This document shows, one piece after another, positions 1-7,770 of a DNA stretch of 64,000 nucleotides (within the stretch, counting starts at the first letter, position 1; every line of letters starts with the position of its first letter). Source of the DNA: Paracoccus sp. MBLB3053. GTDB taxonomy: Bacteria > Pseudomonadota > Alphaproteobacteria > Rhodobacterales > Rhodobacteraceae. Position numbers and translations under genes: made by a program. The notes under the pieces were generated by a model that ran no database searches, was not told where the DNA came from, and saw only the letters and a list, made by a program, of their open reading frames with translations. Location: positions 62,001 through 126,000 of the forward strand of contig NZ_JAVQLW010000002.1 of assembly GCF_031822435.1 (NCBI RefSeq). Direction: 5' to 3'.

Positions 1-402
1 AGCCGTTCGATCAGCTGGGGATCTGGGCGTAGAACGCCGCGCCCAGAACGTCCACTGCCTGCTTGCAGGGTGCTTTCACTTCCGGTCTCGGCCCTGGGCG
101 TCGGCGGAACAGGTCAGTTCGTGTCTGGTGCTCGAGGAGGATCCCGAAGGGCCTTCGACATAGTCCGTGCGCCAGCCGCCCCCTTCTTTGAACCGCAGGA
201 CCCATATGATGTGAATGATGCTGGTGTGGAAATAGAGGCCCGTAGGCAGGCCACGTGACTGGGATCGACATGGGAGCCGGCAGAGCAGCTTGGGGGGCGC
301 CATCCTTCGCTGGAGATGGAACGCCAAGATCAAGGCAAAATTCGACGCATCGACCGCCATGTATGTTCGTCTTGGGAACAAGCTTCCTTGTGTCGAGCCG
401 GG
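1..402. other. Left edge, no gene supported
   Basis: No reading frame here has a convincing start, ribosome binding site or recognisable protein. Short frames run on both strands, and one minus-strand frame around 80-380 has a hydrophobic stretch but no family resemblance. It lies downstream of the histidine kinase gene and may hold the end of a decayed gene. Confidence 0.4.
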
Positions 403-1641
403 TCAGTCCGCCGGGCGAACCGCCCGCGCCGAGAAATCCAGCGTCAGAGTGGCGATCTCTCCGGTTATCCGTGCATCGAAGCCAAGGCCGTTGCGCTCGG
501 CGATCTTGCGCATGATCGTCAGGCCCAGTCCGGCCCCGGTCGAGCCTGTCGACTTCGCAAAAGTCTCGTGCCGGAACTCGGCTCCCGGCGCGACCGGGTT
601 GCGGATGCGCAGGACAGGGCCGGGGCGTAGGGTCACGGACACAGGTCCGGTGCCGTGGTCGATCGCATTGCGCAGTGCATTGCCAAGCAGAAGCGCCGCC
701 GCATCGGGATGGATGGCAATCTCGGCCTGCTCGATATCGCCATCGTCGAAGGTGATCGAGGCCCGTTCCTCGGCGGTGATCACGATCCGGATGATCCGCA
801 GCAGATCGCAGCGGGACTGCCCGCCGATCCCGGCCTCGGCGCGGGACAATTGAAGCAGCCGCTCGATGATCCGGCCCAGACGATCCAGCGCGGCGGTCAT
901 GGCACGCGCGGCGTGCGCACCGCCGCGCCCCGCGGCGATCAGCTGCGCCTGCGCCGAGGCGCTGGCCAGCGGCGTACGCAATTCATGCGCGGCATTGGTG
1001 GCGAATTGGCGCTCGGATTCAACGTGGTTGTTGATGCGCTGCAAATAGCCGTTGAGGGCGACGGGGATCGGCTGCAATTCGCGCGGCAGGCCGGCATCGG
1101 CAAAGGGCGACAGATCCATCGCGGGTCGATCCTTCATCCTTGCGGCAAAGCGCAGGGCCGGGTCCAGCGCGGTGGCAATGGTGCGCCGCACGGTCAGCAG
1201 CACGACCAACAGGACAGGCAGCATCAGGACCAGCAGCGCCTCGACGCTTTCCAGAAGCTCATCCTTGCGCCATTCGTCGCTTTGGCCGACCTCGACCACC
1301 AGCGCATCCCGATCCCTGCTCAGCCGATAGATGCGCCAGCCGGGCAGTTGATGCGCTCCGTTCTCCCGTTGGGCGGGCCAGGGCGCCGGGTTGCTTTCGA
1401 CCCCGTCTTTCAGGATGCGGATGGCGTGATCCGGGTCCAGATCTAGCCCTTCGGGCACCTGACCCGCGGCAAAGGCCGCCGAGGCGACATGGGCCGAGGC
1501 TTTCAGGGAATCGTCCAGAAGTTCGGTCATCTCATGCGAGATGACGAAGATCGCAATGGCAAGTCCGGTCAGCCAGCCAATGCTGACGCCGAGAACCAGG
1601 CGGCGCGTCAGACGGCTGCGCAGTGACCAGTCCCGGCTCAT
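403..1641 (-). CDS. Sensor histidine kinase (OmpR-partner type)
   Basis: A 412-residue inner-membrane sensor kinase. Two membrane helices (about residues 16-36 and 133-151) bracket a periplasmic domain of about 95 residues. A HAMP-like linker follows, then the phosphoacceptor box AAHELRTPLA with His219, an N box near 316-325 and the G2 motif GAGLGL. It should autophosphorylate and pass phosphate to the response regulator encoded just upstream; the two genes overlap by four bases (ATGA), which fixes the start. The usual G1 box (D-x-G-x-G) is not visible: the segment before GAGLGL reads IRNPVAPGAEF, so ATP binding may be unusual. The family resembles QseC/PmrB-type kinases. The stimulus cannot be read from the sequence. 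Confidence 0.9.
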   Translation of the reverse strand: MSRDWSLRSRLTRRLVLGVSIGWLTGLAIAIFVISHEMTELLDDSLKASAHVASAAFAAGQVPEGLDLDPDHAIRILKDGVESNPAPWPAQRENGAHQLPGWRIYRLSRDRDALVVEVGQSDEWRKDELLESVEALLVLMLPVLLVVLLTVRRTIATALDPALRFAARMKDRPAMDLSPFADAGLPRELQPIPVALNGYLQRINNHVESERQFATNAAHELRTPLASASAQAQLIAAGRGGAHAARAMTAALDRLGRIIERLLQLSRAEAGIGGQSRCDLLRIIRIVITAEERASITFDDGDIEQAEIAIHPDAAALLLGNALRNAIDHGTGPVSVTLRPGPVLRIRNPVAPGAEFRHETFAKSTGSTGAGLGLTIMRKIAERNGLGFDARITGEIATLTLDFSARAVRPAD

Positions 1642-2291
1642 TTCAGCAGATAGCCCAATCCGCGCCGGGTTTCGATCAGGTCCGCGCCAAGCTTGCTGCG
1701 CAGGCGCGAGACATAGACCTCGACGGCATTGCCTTCGATCTCGTCTCCAAACGAATAAAGCCGCTCCTCCAGGGCCTTGCGCGACATGACCCGGCCCCGC
1801 GCCGAAACCAGCGTGTCCAGCACCGCCCATTCGCGCGAGGTCAGGCGCACCTCGTCCGCGCCGCGAAACAGCCTTGCGCCGGCGCGATCGACGCGGAATT
1901 CGCCCAGCGTGATCTGGGTCGAGGGCTCGCCGCCGGCGCGGCGGACATGGGCGCGCAGTCGGGCTTCGACCTCGCCCAGGTCAAAGGGCTTCACGACATA
2001 GTCGTCTGCCCCGGCATCCAGCCCGTCGATGCGGTCGCTGACCTGATCGCGGGCAGTGGCAATCACGACGGGCAGGCGATCGCCCCGCGCGCGCAGGGCG
2101 CGCAACAGGGTCAGGCCCGAACCATCGGGCAGCGCCAGGTCCAGCAGCATCACGTCATATCGGACGACGTCCAGGGCCGCCTCGGCATCGGCAATGCTGG
2201 GCGCGACATCTATGGCATGGCCAGAAGCCACCAGATAGCGGCTGATCCCGTCCGCAAGATCCGGCGTGTCCTCGACCAGAAGAACCCTCAT
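1638..2291 (-). CDS. OmpR/QseB-type response regulator
   Basis: A 217-residue two-domain regulator. The receiver domain has the acidic pair at E7-D8, phosphoacceptor D51 (MLLDLALPDG) and K101 (VVKPFD). The C-terminal winged helix ends in EVYVSRLRSKLGAD and RRGLGYLLK, typical of OmpR/PhoB proteins. It is transcribed before the kinase gene, with which it overlaps by four bases. It points away from the hemolysin-like operon, and the intergenic stretch holds a tandem half-site with 11-base period, the geometry this family binds. It probably controls that operon, the PepSY/cytochrome b561 pair and possibly itself. The start is the ATG opening MRVLLVEDT; upstream in-frame residues are unlike the family. 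Confidence 0.93.
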   Translation of the reverse strand: MRVLLVEDTPDLADGISRYLVASGHAIDVAPSIADAEAALDVVRYDVMLLDLALPDGSGLTLLRALRARGDRLPVVIATARDQVSDRIDGLDAGADDYVVKPFDLGEVEARLRAHVRRAGGEPSTQITLGEFRVDRAGARLFRGADEVRLTSREWAVLDTLVSARGRVMSRKALEERLYSFGDEIEGNAVEVYVSRLRSKLGADLIETRRGLGYLLK

Positions 2292-2400
2292 CGCGCCCTC
2301 GTTACGTGGTTCATGGTGGCATCCTATGCTGAGTGGACGGCGAAATGGCCACTGATTTCGCGACACCCATCGCGCTTTCGTGAAGACCGATGACCCGCGC

Positions 2401-2417
2401 TGTAAGCAAGGCGCAAG
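2401..2417 (+). promoter_or_regulatory. Predicted response-regulator box 1
   Basis: TGTAAG-N5-CGCAAG, two direct half-sites one helical turn (11 bases) apart, lies before the hemolysin-like operon and divergent to the regulator gene. An identical pair of half-sites lies at 6768-6784. OmpR-family regulators such as PmrA and QseB bind direct repeats with this spacing. Assignment to the adjacent regulator is inference. Confidence 0.5.
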
Positions 2418-2506
2418 ATTGCCGCGCAACCTGCTGGGTAGAGAAGAACCCGTAGGTGAATGATGAACAGTCTGGCAAATTGCTCCCCGTTCCGGGGGCG
2501 GGCGTC

Positions 2507-3088
2507 ATGAGGATCGAGTTTCTCGACTGGCGCGACCCGGCATGGCAGGACGCGGCCAACCTGATCGGCGCGCATTTCAAGGCAGTCTATGACGCTCGGA
2601 TCTCGCTTGCCGGGATCGAGCTGGCCGCAGCAACCTCGGCGTCAGGCTGGCTGGCGGGCGCGGCGGGCATTCGCGAGGTCGGGCAGGGCTTCTTCTCGCA
2701 GACCTATCTGGACCGGCCGATTGCCGACCTGCTCTCTGAGAGGAGCGGGCACAGGGTCTTTGCCAAGGAGATCATCGAGGTGGTTTCGCTGGCCTGCCCG
2801 CAACCGCGCGCGACACTGCCGCTGATCGAAGCCATCACCGAAGAAGGCCGAAGGCGCGGGAAAAGCTGGGGCATTTTCACCGCGACGACCCCGCTGATGG
2901 GGCTTCTGGAACGGGTTGGCGTGCCGCTGATCGCCCTTGCCCCTGCCCGGCCCGAGCGCCTGACTGATGCCGGAAACTGGGGTCGATATTACGATAGCTT
3001 GCCGTGGGTTTGCGCGCTTTCCGACGAGCAGGCGCTGCGCTTCGTGCCGCAGCGCGCGGCGGTGACAGCAAGGATGCATCTGAAATGA
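2507..3088 (+). CDS. Thermostable-hemolysin family protein (GNAT-like)
   Basis: A 193-residue protein resembling the T-hemolysin family (Vibrio delta-type thermostable hemolysin, PF12261). It has no signal peptide or membrane helix, so a pore-forming role is doubtful. The layout, with a central strand-rich segment around EIIEVVSLACP followed by a helix (LIEAITEEGRRRGKSWG), looks like a GNAT or LuxI-type acyltransferase. Its neighbours are an adenylating enzyme, an SDR and a dioxygenase, so it may transfer an acyl group rather than lyse cells; that is inference. I chose the ATG at 2507 because it begins the family domain (MRIEFLDWRDP) and leaves room for a promoter after the box at 2401. A GTG at 2456 would add 17 residues. 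Its stop overlaps the next start (ATGA). Confidence 0.75.
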   Translation: MRIEFLDWRDPAWQDAANLIGAHFKAVYDARISLAGIELAAATSASGWLAGAAGIREVGQGFFSQTYLDRPIADLLSERSGHRVFAKEIIEVVSLACPQPRATLPLIEAITEEGRRRGKSWGIFTATTPLMGLLERVGVPLIALAPARPERLTDAGNWGRYYDSLPWVCALSDEQALRFVPQRAAVTARMHLK

Positions 3089-4467
3089 AAAAGGTCTTCA
3101 CCGCCTTGGCGCGGCATGGGGCGGAGCGGCCTTTGGAAATCGCGTTCCGCGAGCCCGATCGCAGCATCACCTGGGCGGCCTTGGCGCGCGAGGTCGGCGC
3201 CCAAGCCGCAGGCTTGCGCGAAGCGCCCGCCGTGCTGGGGATCGGGTTTTCCGGCATCGACTATGTCATCTCCGATCTGGCCGCCACGCTGGCGGGGCGC
3301 CGGGTCGTGCCAGTCCCGTCCTTCTTCGCCACCGCACAGGTGCAGCATCTGCTGCGCGATGCCAAGGCCGAAATGCTGGATCGGCTGCCCGATCCCGCCG
3401 CATATCCCCTGCCGCTTGACTATGCCGGCGGTGCCGACCGTGTGATCTATACTTCGGGGACGACGGGCCAACCCAAAGGGGTGGTGCTGGGCGATCGGCA
3501 ATTGGAGGCATCGATAGCCGGATTGGCGGCCGCCCTGCGGCCGGGTTCGGGGGATCGCTACCTGTCTGTCCTGCCGCAGGCGCAGCTGCTGGAACAGGTC
3601 TGCGGCATTTTCCTGCCCATACTGGCCGGGGCCGAGACGCTGATCTGCCCCGAAGGCCTTGCGGCGCTCATGGGGGGTGACGGGGCGGGCCTTGCCCGTG
3701 CAGCCGAGGAATTCGGCCCCACCATCACGGTTCTCGCCCCGCGCCAATTGGCGCTTTGGGTCGCGGCTTTGCGGCAGGGATGGGCCAAGCCCCCGTCAAG
3801 CCTGCGCTATGTCGCTGTGGGCGGCGCACCGACTTCGCCCGCGCTGCTTGCCGAGGCGCGCGGGCTGGGCCTGCCTGTCGCCGAAGGCTATGGCCTTTCC
3901 GAAGCCTGCTCGGTCGTCGCCTTGACCCCATCCAATGCGGGGTCGATGCGGGTGATCGAGGGGGTGTCGGTGCGCATCGACGCGGGCGAGATCGTCATCT
4001 CGGGGCCGACGGTGATGCAGGGCTATCTGCATAGCGACGCCGTGCAGGGCGAGTGGCGGACCGGCGATCTGGGCGAGATCGAGAACGGCGCCCTGCGCGT
4101 TCTGGGCCGCCGCGATGCGATGATCCTGCGCCAATCGGGCCGCAACATCGCGCCGGAATGGATCGAGGCCGCGGCACTGGCCGACCCATTGGTGCCTTTT
4201 GCCGCGCTGGTTCAGGTTGCTGGCGACCGGCTGGTGCTGGTGCTCGCGCCGGCCGCCGCGCCCGACATGCAAGGGTTGGTGACGCGGCTTTCCGCGCTGC
4301 CCTTCTATGCTCGTCCGGAACATGTGCTGATGGTCGATGCCCGCCTGCCCGGGCTGATCCGGCCCTCGGGGCAGATGGACCGCACCCATGCCCGCGAGCT
4401 GGCCGCGAAACGCGAGGCCGAGTGGATCTCGCTGCGCGAAAGCCCGGATGAAAGGAGGCTCGCATGA
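3085..4467 (+). CDS. AMP-dependent synthetase/ligase
   Basis: A 460-residue member of the ANL adenylating superfamily. It should activate a carboxylic acid as an acyl-AMP. Visible core motifs are A3 YTSGTTGQPKG (122-132), A5 YGLSEA (269-274), A7 WRTGDLGE (324-331) and A8 GRRDAMILRQSGRNIAPEW (341-359). It is shorter than typical acyl-CoA synthetases (about 500-550 residues), mostly at the N-terminus. The A10 motif, normally T-G-K with the catalytic lysine, reads PSGQMDR (427-433), so that lysine is absent. The enzyme may use another lysine or a partner for the second half-reaction. It overlaps its neighbours by four bases on each side, implying translational coupling with the hemolysin-like and SDR genes. 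Confidence 0.9.
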   Translation: MKKVFTALARHGAERPLEIAFREPDRSITWAALAREVGAQAAGLREAPAVLGIGFSGIDYVISDLAATLAGRRVVPVPSFFATAQVQHLLRDAKAEMLDRLPDPAAYPLPLDYAGGADRVIYTSGTTGQPKGVVLGDRQLEASIAGLAAALRPGSGDRYLSVLPQAQLLEQVCGIFLPILAGAETLICPEGLAALMGGDGAGLARAAEEFGPTITVLAPRQLALWVAALRQGWAKPPSSLRYVAVGGAPTSPALLAEARGLGLPVAEGYGLSEACSVVALTPSNAGSMRVIEGVSVRIDAGEIVISGPTVMQGYLHSDAVQGEWRTGDLGEIENGALRVLGRRDAMILRQSGRNIAPEWIEAAALADPLVPFAALVQVAGDRLVLVLAPAAAPDMQGLVTRLSALPFYARPEHVLMVDARLPGLIRPSGQMDRTHARELAAKREAEWISLRESPDERRLA

Positions 4468-5261
4468 GCGGGAAAATTGTGCTTGTCACCGGCGCCGGAT
4501 CAGGAATCGGGCAGGCGCTTGCGCTCGAGGCCGACCGGCTTGGGCATCGCCTGATACTTGTCGGCCGGCGCGAGGCCAGCTTGAGCGACACCGCCTCTGT
4601 GCTGTCACGCCGGGCCCGGATCGTGCCGGCAGACGTCACCACCCCTGACGGCCGGAATGCCATCCGCGACGCAGTGGCGGACGAGGGGCTGGACATTCTG
4701 GTCAACAATGCGGGACGGCTGGCCTCGGGCAGGCTCGAGGGGCTGAGCGATCGCGACCTTGCCGAACTGGTCGCGACCAATATCGCGGCCCCCGTCGCGC
4801 TGACCCGCGACCTTCTGCCCGCACTGGAAAAGCGGCGCGGACAAGTGGTGAATATCGGCTCGGTCTTCGGCGACATCGCCTTTCCCTATTTCGCGCTTTA
4901 CTCGGCCAGCAAGTTCGCGCTGCGGGGCTTTTCCGATGCGCTGCGGCGCGAGCTTGCCCCGCGCGGCATCGGCGTCACCTATATCGCGCCGCGCGCGACC
5001 CGCACCGCCGCGACTGAAAGTTTCCGCGCCCTGATCGGGCCGATGGCCATGAGCCTTGACGATCCCGAGGCCGTCGCGCGGCATGCCTGGCGCGCCATTT
5101 CGGCCCGCAAGCGCGAGCAATTCCCGCCCAGCCGCGAGCGCTTCTTTGTCGCCCTGCAACGCCTGCGTCCGCAAATCATCGACCGGGCGCTGGCCGGGAT
5201 GACGAGTGACCCCGCCGTGATCGCCGCCGCCCGACATGACGAAACCAGAGAAAAAGCATGA
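4464..5261 (+). CDS. SDR family oxidoreductase
   Basis: A 265-residue classical short-chain dehydrogenase/reductase. The Rossmann motif TGAGSGIG (9-16) binds NAD(P). NNAG (81-84), Ser133 and the YSASK catalytic pair (Tyr146, Lys150) are intact. An arginine pair after the second strand (VGRRE, 33-37) favours NADPH. It should reduce a ketone or oxidise an alcohol on the product of the neighbouring ligase and acyltransferase-like protein; the substrate is unknown. The C-terminal part is arginine-rich (SARKREQFPPSRERFF), suggesting membrane association or dimer contacts, as in SDRs acting on lipids. It starts inside the ligase stop codon (ATGA) and ends four bases into the dioxygenase gene. Confidence 0.92.
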   Translation: MSGKIVLVTGAGSGIGQALALEADRLGHRLILVGRREASLSDTASVLSRRARIVPADVTTPDGRNAIRDAVADEGLDILVNNAGRLASGRLEGLSDRDLAELVATNIAAPVALTRDLLPALEKRRGQVVNIGSVFGDIAFPYFALYSASKFALRGFSDALRRELAPRGIGVTYIAPRATRTAATESFRALIGPMAMSLDDPEAVARHAWRAISARKREQFPPSRERFFVALQRLRPQIIDRALAGMTSDPAVIAAARHDETREKA

Positions 5262-6118
5262 AATACAATATTCTTCGCCAAAGCGACTTTGGCGCGGGCC
5301 TGGACGATCCCGATCTTCTGGACGCCATCCGCGCCGATCTGACCAGCGATGGCTGGACGCTCCTGCGCGGCTTTCGGCCCGGCATGGCCCAATTCGCGGG
5401 CCTCGTCAGCGCGCTTTGTTCACGGGTGACCTTCGATCCGGCCCGCAATCATTCCAGCGACCACACCCAGATGGTGGATGCCGGGCTTGGCCCGATCGGG
5501 CTGCATATCGAGAATGGCAATACTCCTCGCTGCCCCGATATCGTGACCTTCTTCGCCGAACGCGCCGCCTTCGAGGGTTCGCAAACCACGATCTGCGACG
5601 GGGTGCAGGTCTGGGACAGCTTCGATGACGCCCGCAAGGCGCGCTGGTCGCAGAAGATGACGGTGGAACGCGTGCTGCCTGAATTGCTGTGGAAGCGCTA
5701 CCTCGCAAATGAACATCCCGCGATCTCGCGCCCCGAAGAGGTGACGATGGCACATGTGCTGCAATTCCAGCAGGCCTTGCCGGGTCAGGGCTTCGATCTG
5801 CATGAAGACGGCTCGCTGACCTATCGGCTCAGCGTCGATCCGGTGCGCGCCTCGGCGTTCAGCGGCGGTATGGGCTTTGCCAATGCCGTCCTTGGCCCGT
5901 CGCATAATTACCAGCCGCCCCGCTACCGCCTGGCAGATGGCAGCGACGTGACACCCGACGAGATCGAGGAGATCCGCGCCCTCGCCGAAACCGTCACCCA
6001 TGAGATCAACTGGCAGGACGGCGATATCGCGGTACTGGACAATACCCGCGTCATGCATGGCCGCCGGGCCATCGCCGATGCCGATCGCAACCTTTTCATC
6101 GGCATGGGTTCGCTTTGA
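5258..6118 (+). CDS. TauD/TfdA-type Fe(II)/2-oxoglutarate dioxygenase
   Basis: A 286-residue non-haem iron dioxygenase. The facial triad is visible as His83-x-Glu85 (GLHIENGN) and the distal His267 (TRVMHGRRA), with Arg277 placed to bind 2-oxoglutarate. Glutamate replaces the more common aspartate in H-x-D, which occurs in part of the family. It would hydroxylate or desaturate the product of the preceding three enzymes. Paired with an AMP ligase, this family is known in isonitrile and non-standard amino-acid pathways, but no carrier protein is encoded here, so that parallel is weak. The start overlaps the SDR stop by four bases. Confidence 0.88.
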   Translation: MKYNILRQSDFGAGLDDPDLLDAIRADLTSDGWTLLRGFRPGMAQFAGLVSALCSRVTFDPARNHSSDHTQMVDAGLGPIGLHIENGNTPRCPDIVTFFAERAAFEGSQTTICDGVQVWDSFDDARKARWSQKMTVERVLPELLWKRYLANEHPAISRPEEVTMAHVLQFQQALPGQGFDLHEDGSLTYRLSVDPVRASAFSGGMGFANAVLGPSHNYQPPRYRLADGSDVTPDEIEEIRALAETVTHEINWQDGDIAVLDNTRVMHGRRAIADADRNLFIGMGSL

Positions 6119-6134
6119 ACCAAGGGAGGATCAG

Positions 6135-6743
6135 ATGAGAAACCAATCTGGCGCCGCAGCCATCCTGGCCGGCCTTCTTCTGGCCGGGGCCGCCGCCGCC
6201 GCGCCGACAGGCAGCGTGCCCGCATCCGGGCGCCTGACCTTCGACGTTATCCGCAAGGGCAAGGATATCGGCGATTACAGCCTGAGATTTCAGCAAGATC
6301 GAGATGAGGTGACAGTCAGTGTCAGGACCGATATCGCCGTCAAAGTCCCGGTCATCGGCGTCGCGGCATATCGCTTCGAGCAGACCAGCACCGAGAACTG
6401 GAGCGGCGGCAAGCTCCAAGGCCTCAGGTCCCGGACGAATGACAATGGCAAATCCTATGATATCAACATCGGCCCCAGCCCGCTGATTCCCGCGAGCCTT
6501 TGGAATGCCGAGATCGTCAAGCAGCGCAAGGTGCTGAACACGATCGATTCCAGCGCGGATTCGGTTGCGGTGCGCAATCTGGGCAGCGACAGCATCGCGA
6601 CCGGCCATGGCAAGGTCAGCGCGACGCATTACGCGATCTCTGGCGGGTTGAACCGGGAGTTGTGGTTCGACGGCAAGGGACAGCTTGTCCATGTCCGCTT
6701 CGCCGCCGAGGACGGCTCGACCGTGGATTACGTCCTGCGCTGA
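6135..6743 (+). CDS. Secreted DUF6134-type protein
   Basis: A 202-residue exported protein with a clear signal peptide (AAILAGLLLAGAAAAA, cleavage near residue 23). The mature part begins with a beta-rich segment (LTFDVIRKGKDIGDYSLRF) typical of DUF6134/DUF3108-like periplasmic proteins, which adopt lipocalin-like or curved-sheet folds. A ribosome binding site GGGAGG lies eight bases before the ATG, and the gene follows the dioxygenase by 16 bases, so it closes the operon. Its position suggests it binds, carries or exposes the product of the cytoplasmic enzymes in the periplasm. No catalytic motif is visible. Confidence 0.8.
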   Translation: MRNQSGAAAILAGLLLAGAAAAAPTGSVPASGRLTFDVIRKGKDIGDYSLRFQQDRDEVTVSVRTDIAVKVPVIGVAAYRFEQTSTENWSGGKLQGLRSRTNDNGKSYDINIGPSPLIPASLWNAEIVKQRKVLNTIDSSADSVAVRNLGSDSIATGHGKVSATHYAISGGLNRELWFDGKGQLVHVRFAAEDGSTVDYVLR

Positions 6744-6767
6744 ATTTTCCGGCGCGACGTCCGGCCG

Positions 6768-6784
6768 TGTAAGCGGCGCGCAAG
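6768..6784 (+). promoter_or_regulatory. Predicted response-regulator box 2
   Basis: The same TGTAAG-N5-CGCAAG arrangement as at 2401-2417, 55 bases before the PepSY start. Over the full 17 bases the two copies differ at three positions, all inside the spacer. It suggests a second promoter, controlled like the hemolysin-like operon, that drives the PepSY-cytochrome b561 pair. Confidence 0.5.
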
Positions 6785-6839
6785 GTCGGCCTGTCATCAA
6801 CAGAACTGTCACACCGCATTTCGTCAAAAGGAGATCATC

Positions 6840-7097
6840 ATGCGGAAGATCCTGATCCTGACCATCGCCAGTCTCGTCGCCCTGCCTGCGCTCGCCGAAG
6901 AGCGCTGCAATGTGGACAAGGCGGAATGGCGCCCGGTCGAGGAACTCAAGGCCGAACTCGGAGCCAAGGGGTGGACCATCTCGAATGTCAAGGAAGAGGA
7001 CGGCTGCTACGAGGTCTACGGCAAGGACGCGAATGGCAAGAAGGTCGAGATCTTCTTCGACCCGGCCACTTTCGAGGAGAAGGGGTCCGATGACTGA
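6840..7097 (+). CDS. PepSY domain-containing periplasmic protein
   Basis: An 85-residue exported protein with a signal peptide ending at ALA (residues 1-19) and a single PepSY-type domain (VEELKAELGAKGWTISNVKEEDG). Small PepSY proteins are often encoded beside two-component systems and b-type cytochromes and are thought to modulate a periplasmic partner. A strong ribosome binding site AAAAGGAG precedes the ATG. The stop overlaps the cytochrome gene start by eight bases, so the two are coupled. Two cysteines (Cys23 and Cys57) could form a disulfide. Confidence 0.87.
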   Translation: MRKILILTIASLVALPALAEERCNVDKAEWRPVEELKAELGAKGWTISNVKEEDGCYEVYGKDANGKKVEIFFDPATFEEKGSDD

Positions 7098-7668
7098 CCC
7101 CGTGGAAGACGGCGAAATCCGGGTCTGGGATCCGTTCCTGCGCGTCTTCCACTGGTCGCTGGCCAGCCTGATCGGGCTGGCCTGGCTGACCGAGGACGGG
7201 CCGAAATCCCTGCATGAGGGTGCAGGCTATGTCATCGTCGCGCTTCTCGCCGCGCGCCTGGTCTGGGGCTTTGTCGGCCCCAAACACGCGCGTTTCAGCG
7301 ATTTCCTGCGCGGTCCGGGCGTGGTCCTGGCGCATCTGCACGATCTCGCGCGGGGGCGCGAGCGGCGCTATCTGGGGCATAACCCGGCGGGGGGCTGGAT
7401 GATCGTTGCGCTGATCGTGACGATCTCTGCCACGGCGCTGACCGGCTGGCTTCAGACCACGGATCGGTTCTGGGGTTCGACCATGATGGAGGAAACCCAT
7501 GAATGCTTCGCAAGCCTGATCCTTGTCCTGCTGGCTGGTCATCTTTGCGGCGTCTTGGTCGAAAGTCTGCACCATCGCGAAAACCTCGTGCGGGCGATGA
7601 TCACCGGAAGGAAACGTCCGCTTCCACCACTGGGGTCGGACGCGCATCCGGAAGGGGGCGCCCAATGA
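7090..7668 (+). CDS. Cytochrome b561-type membrane protein
   Basis: A 192-residue inner-membrane di-haem b561-type cytochrome (Ni/Fe-hydrogenase b subunit-like fold). Four helices are visible around 17-35, 44-61, 97-117 and 140-158. Histidine candidates for haem ligation are in RVFHWSLA (first helix), SLHEGAGY, EETHECF and AGHLCGV. It would pass electrons between the quinone pool and a periplasmic acceptor, here probably linked to the PepSY protein whose gene it overlaps. The predicted regulator box in front of the pair ties it to the cluster to its left. The substrate or redox partner is not evident. Confidence 0.87.
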   Translation: MTDPVEDGEIRVWDPFLRVFHWSLASLIGLAWLTEDGPKSLHEGAGYVIVALLAARLVWGFVGPKHARFSDFLRGPGVVLAHLHDLARGRERRYLGHNPAGGWMIVALIVTISATALTGWLQTTDRFWGSTMMEETHECFASLILVLLAGHLCGVLVESLHHRENLVRAMITGRKRPLPPLGSDAHPEGGAQ

Positions 7669-7770
7669 CCCCGGCGCTGGCCCTCTCTTGACGGACCTTG
7701 CTGGAAACGACATGCTGGTGGGGCGGCACTTCTCTCGGCCCTCAGGTCCATTGACCCGATGGTCCGCCGT

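Noticed and set aside
5258..6118. An isonitrile-type pathway by analogy of ligase plus TauD dioxygenase
   Set aside because: Those pathways need an acyl carrier protein and a thioesterase, and neither is encoded here. The analogy is kept only as background.
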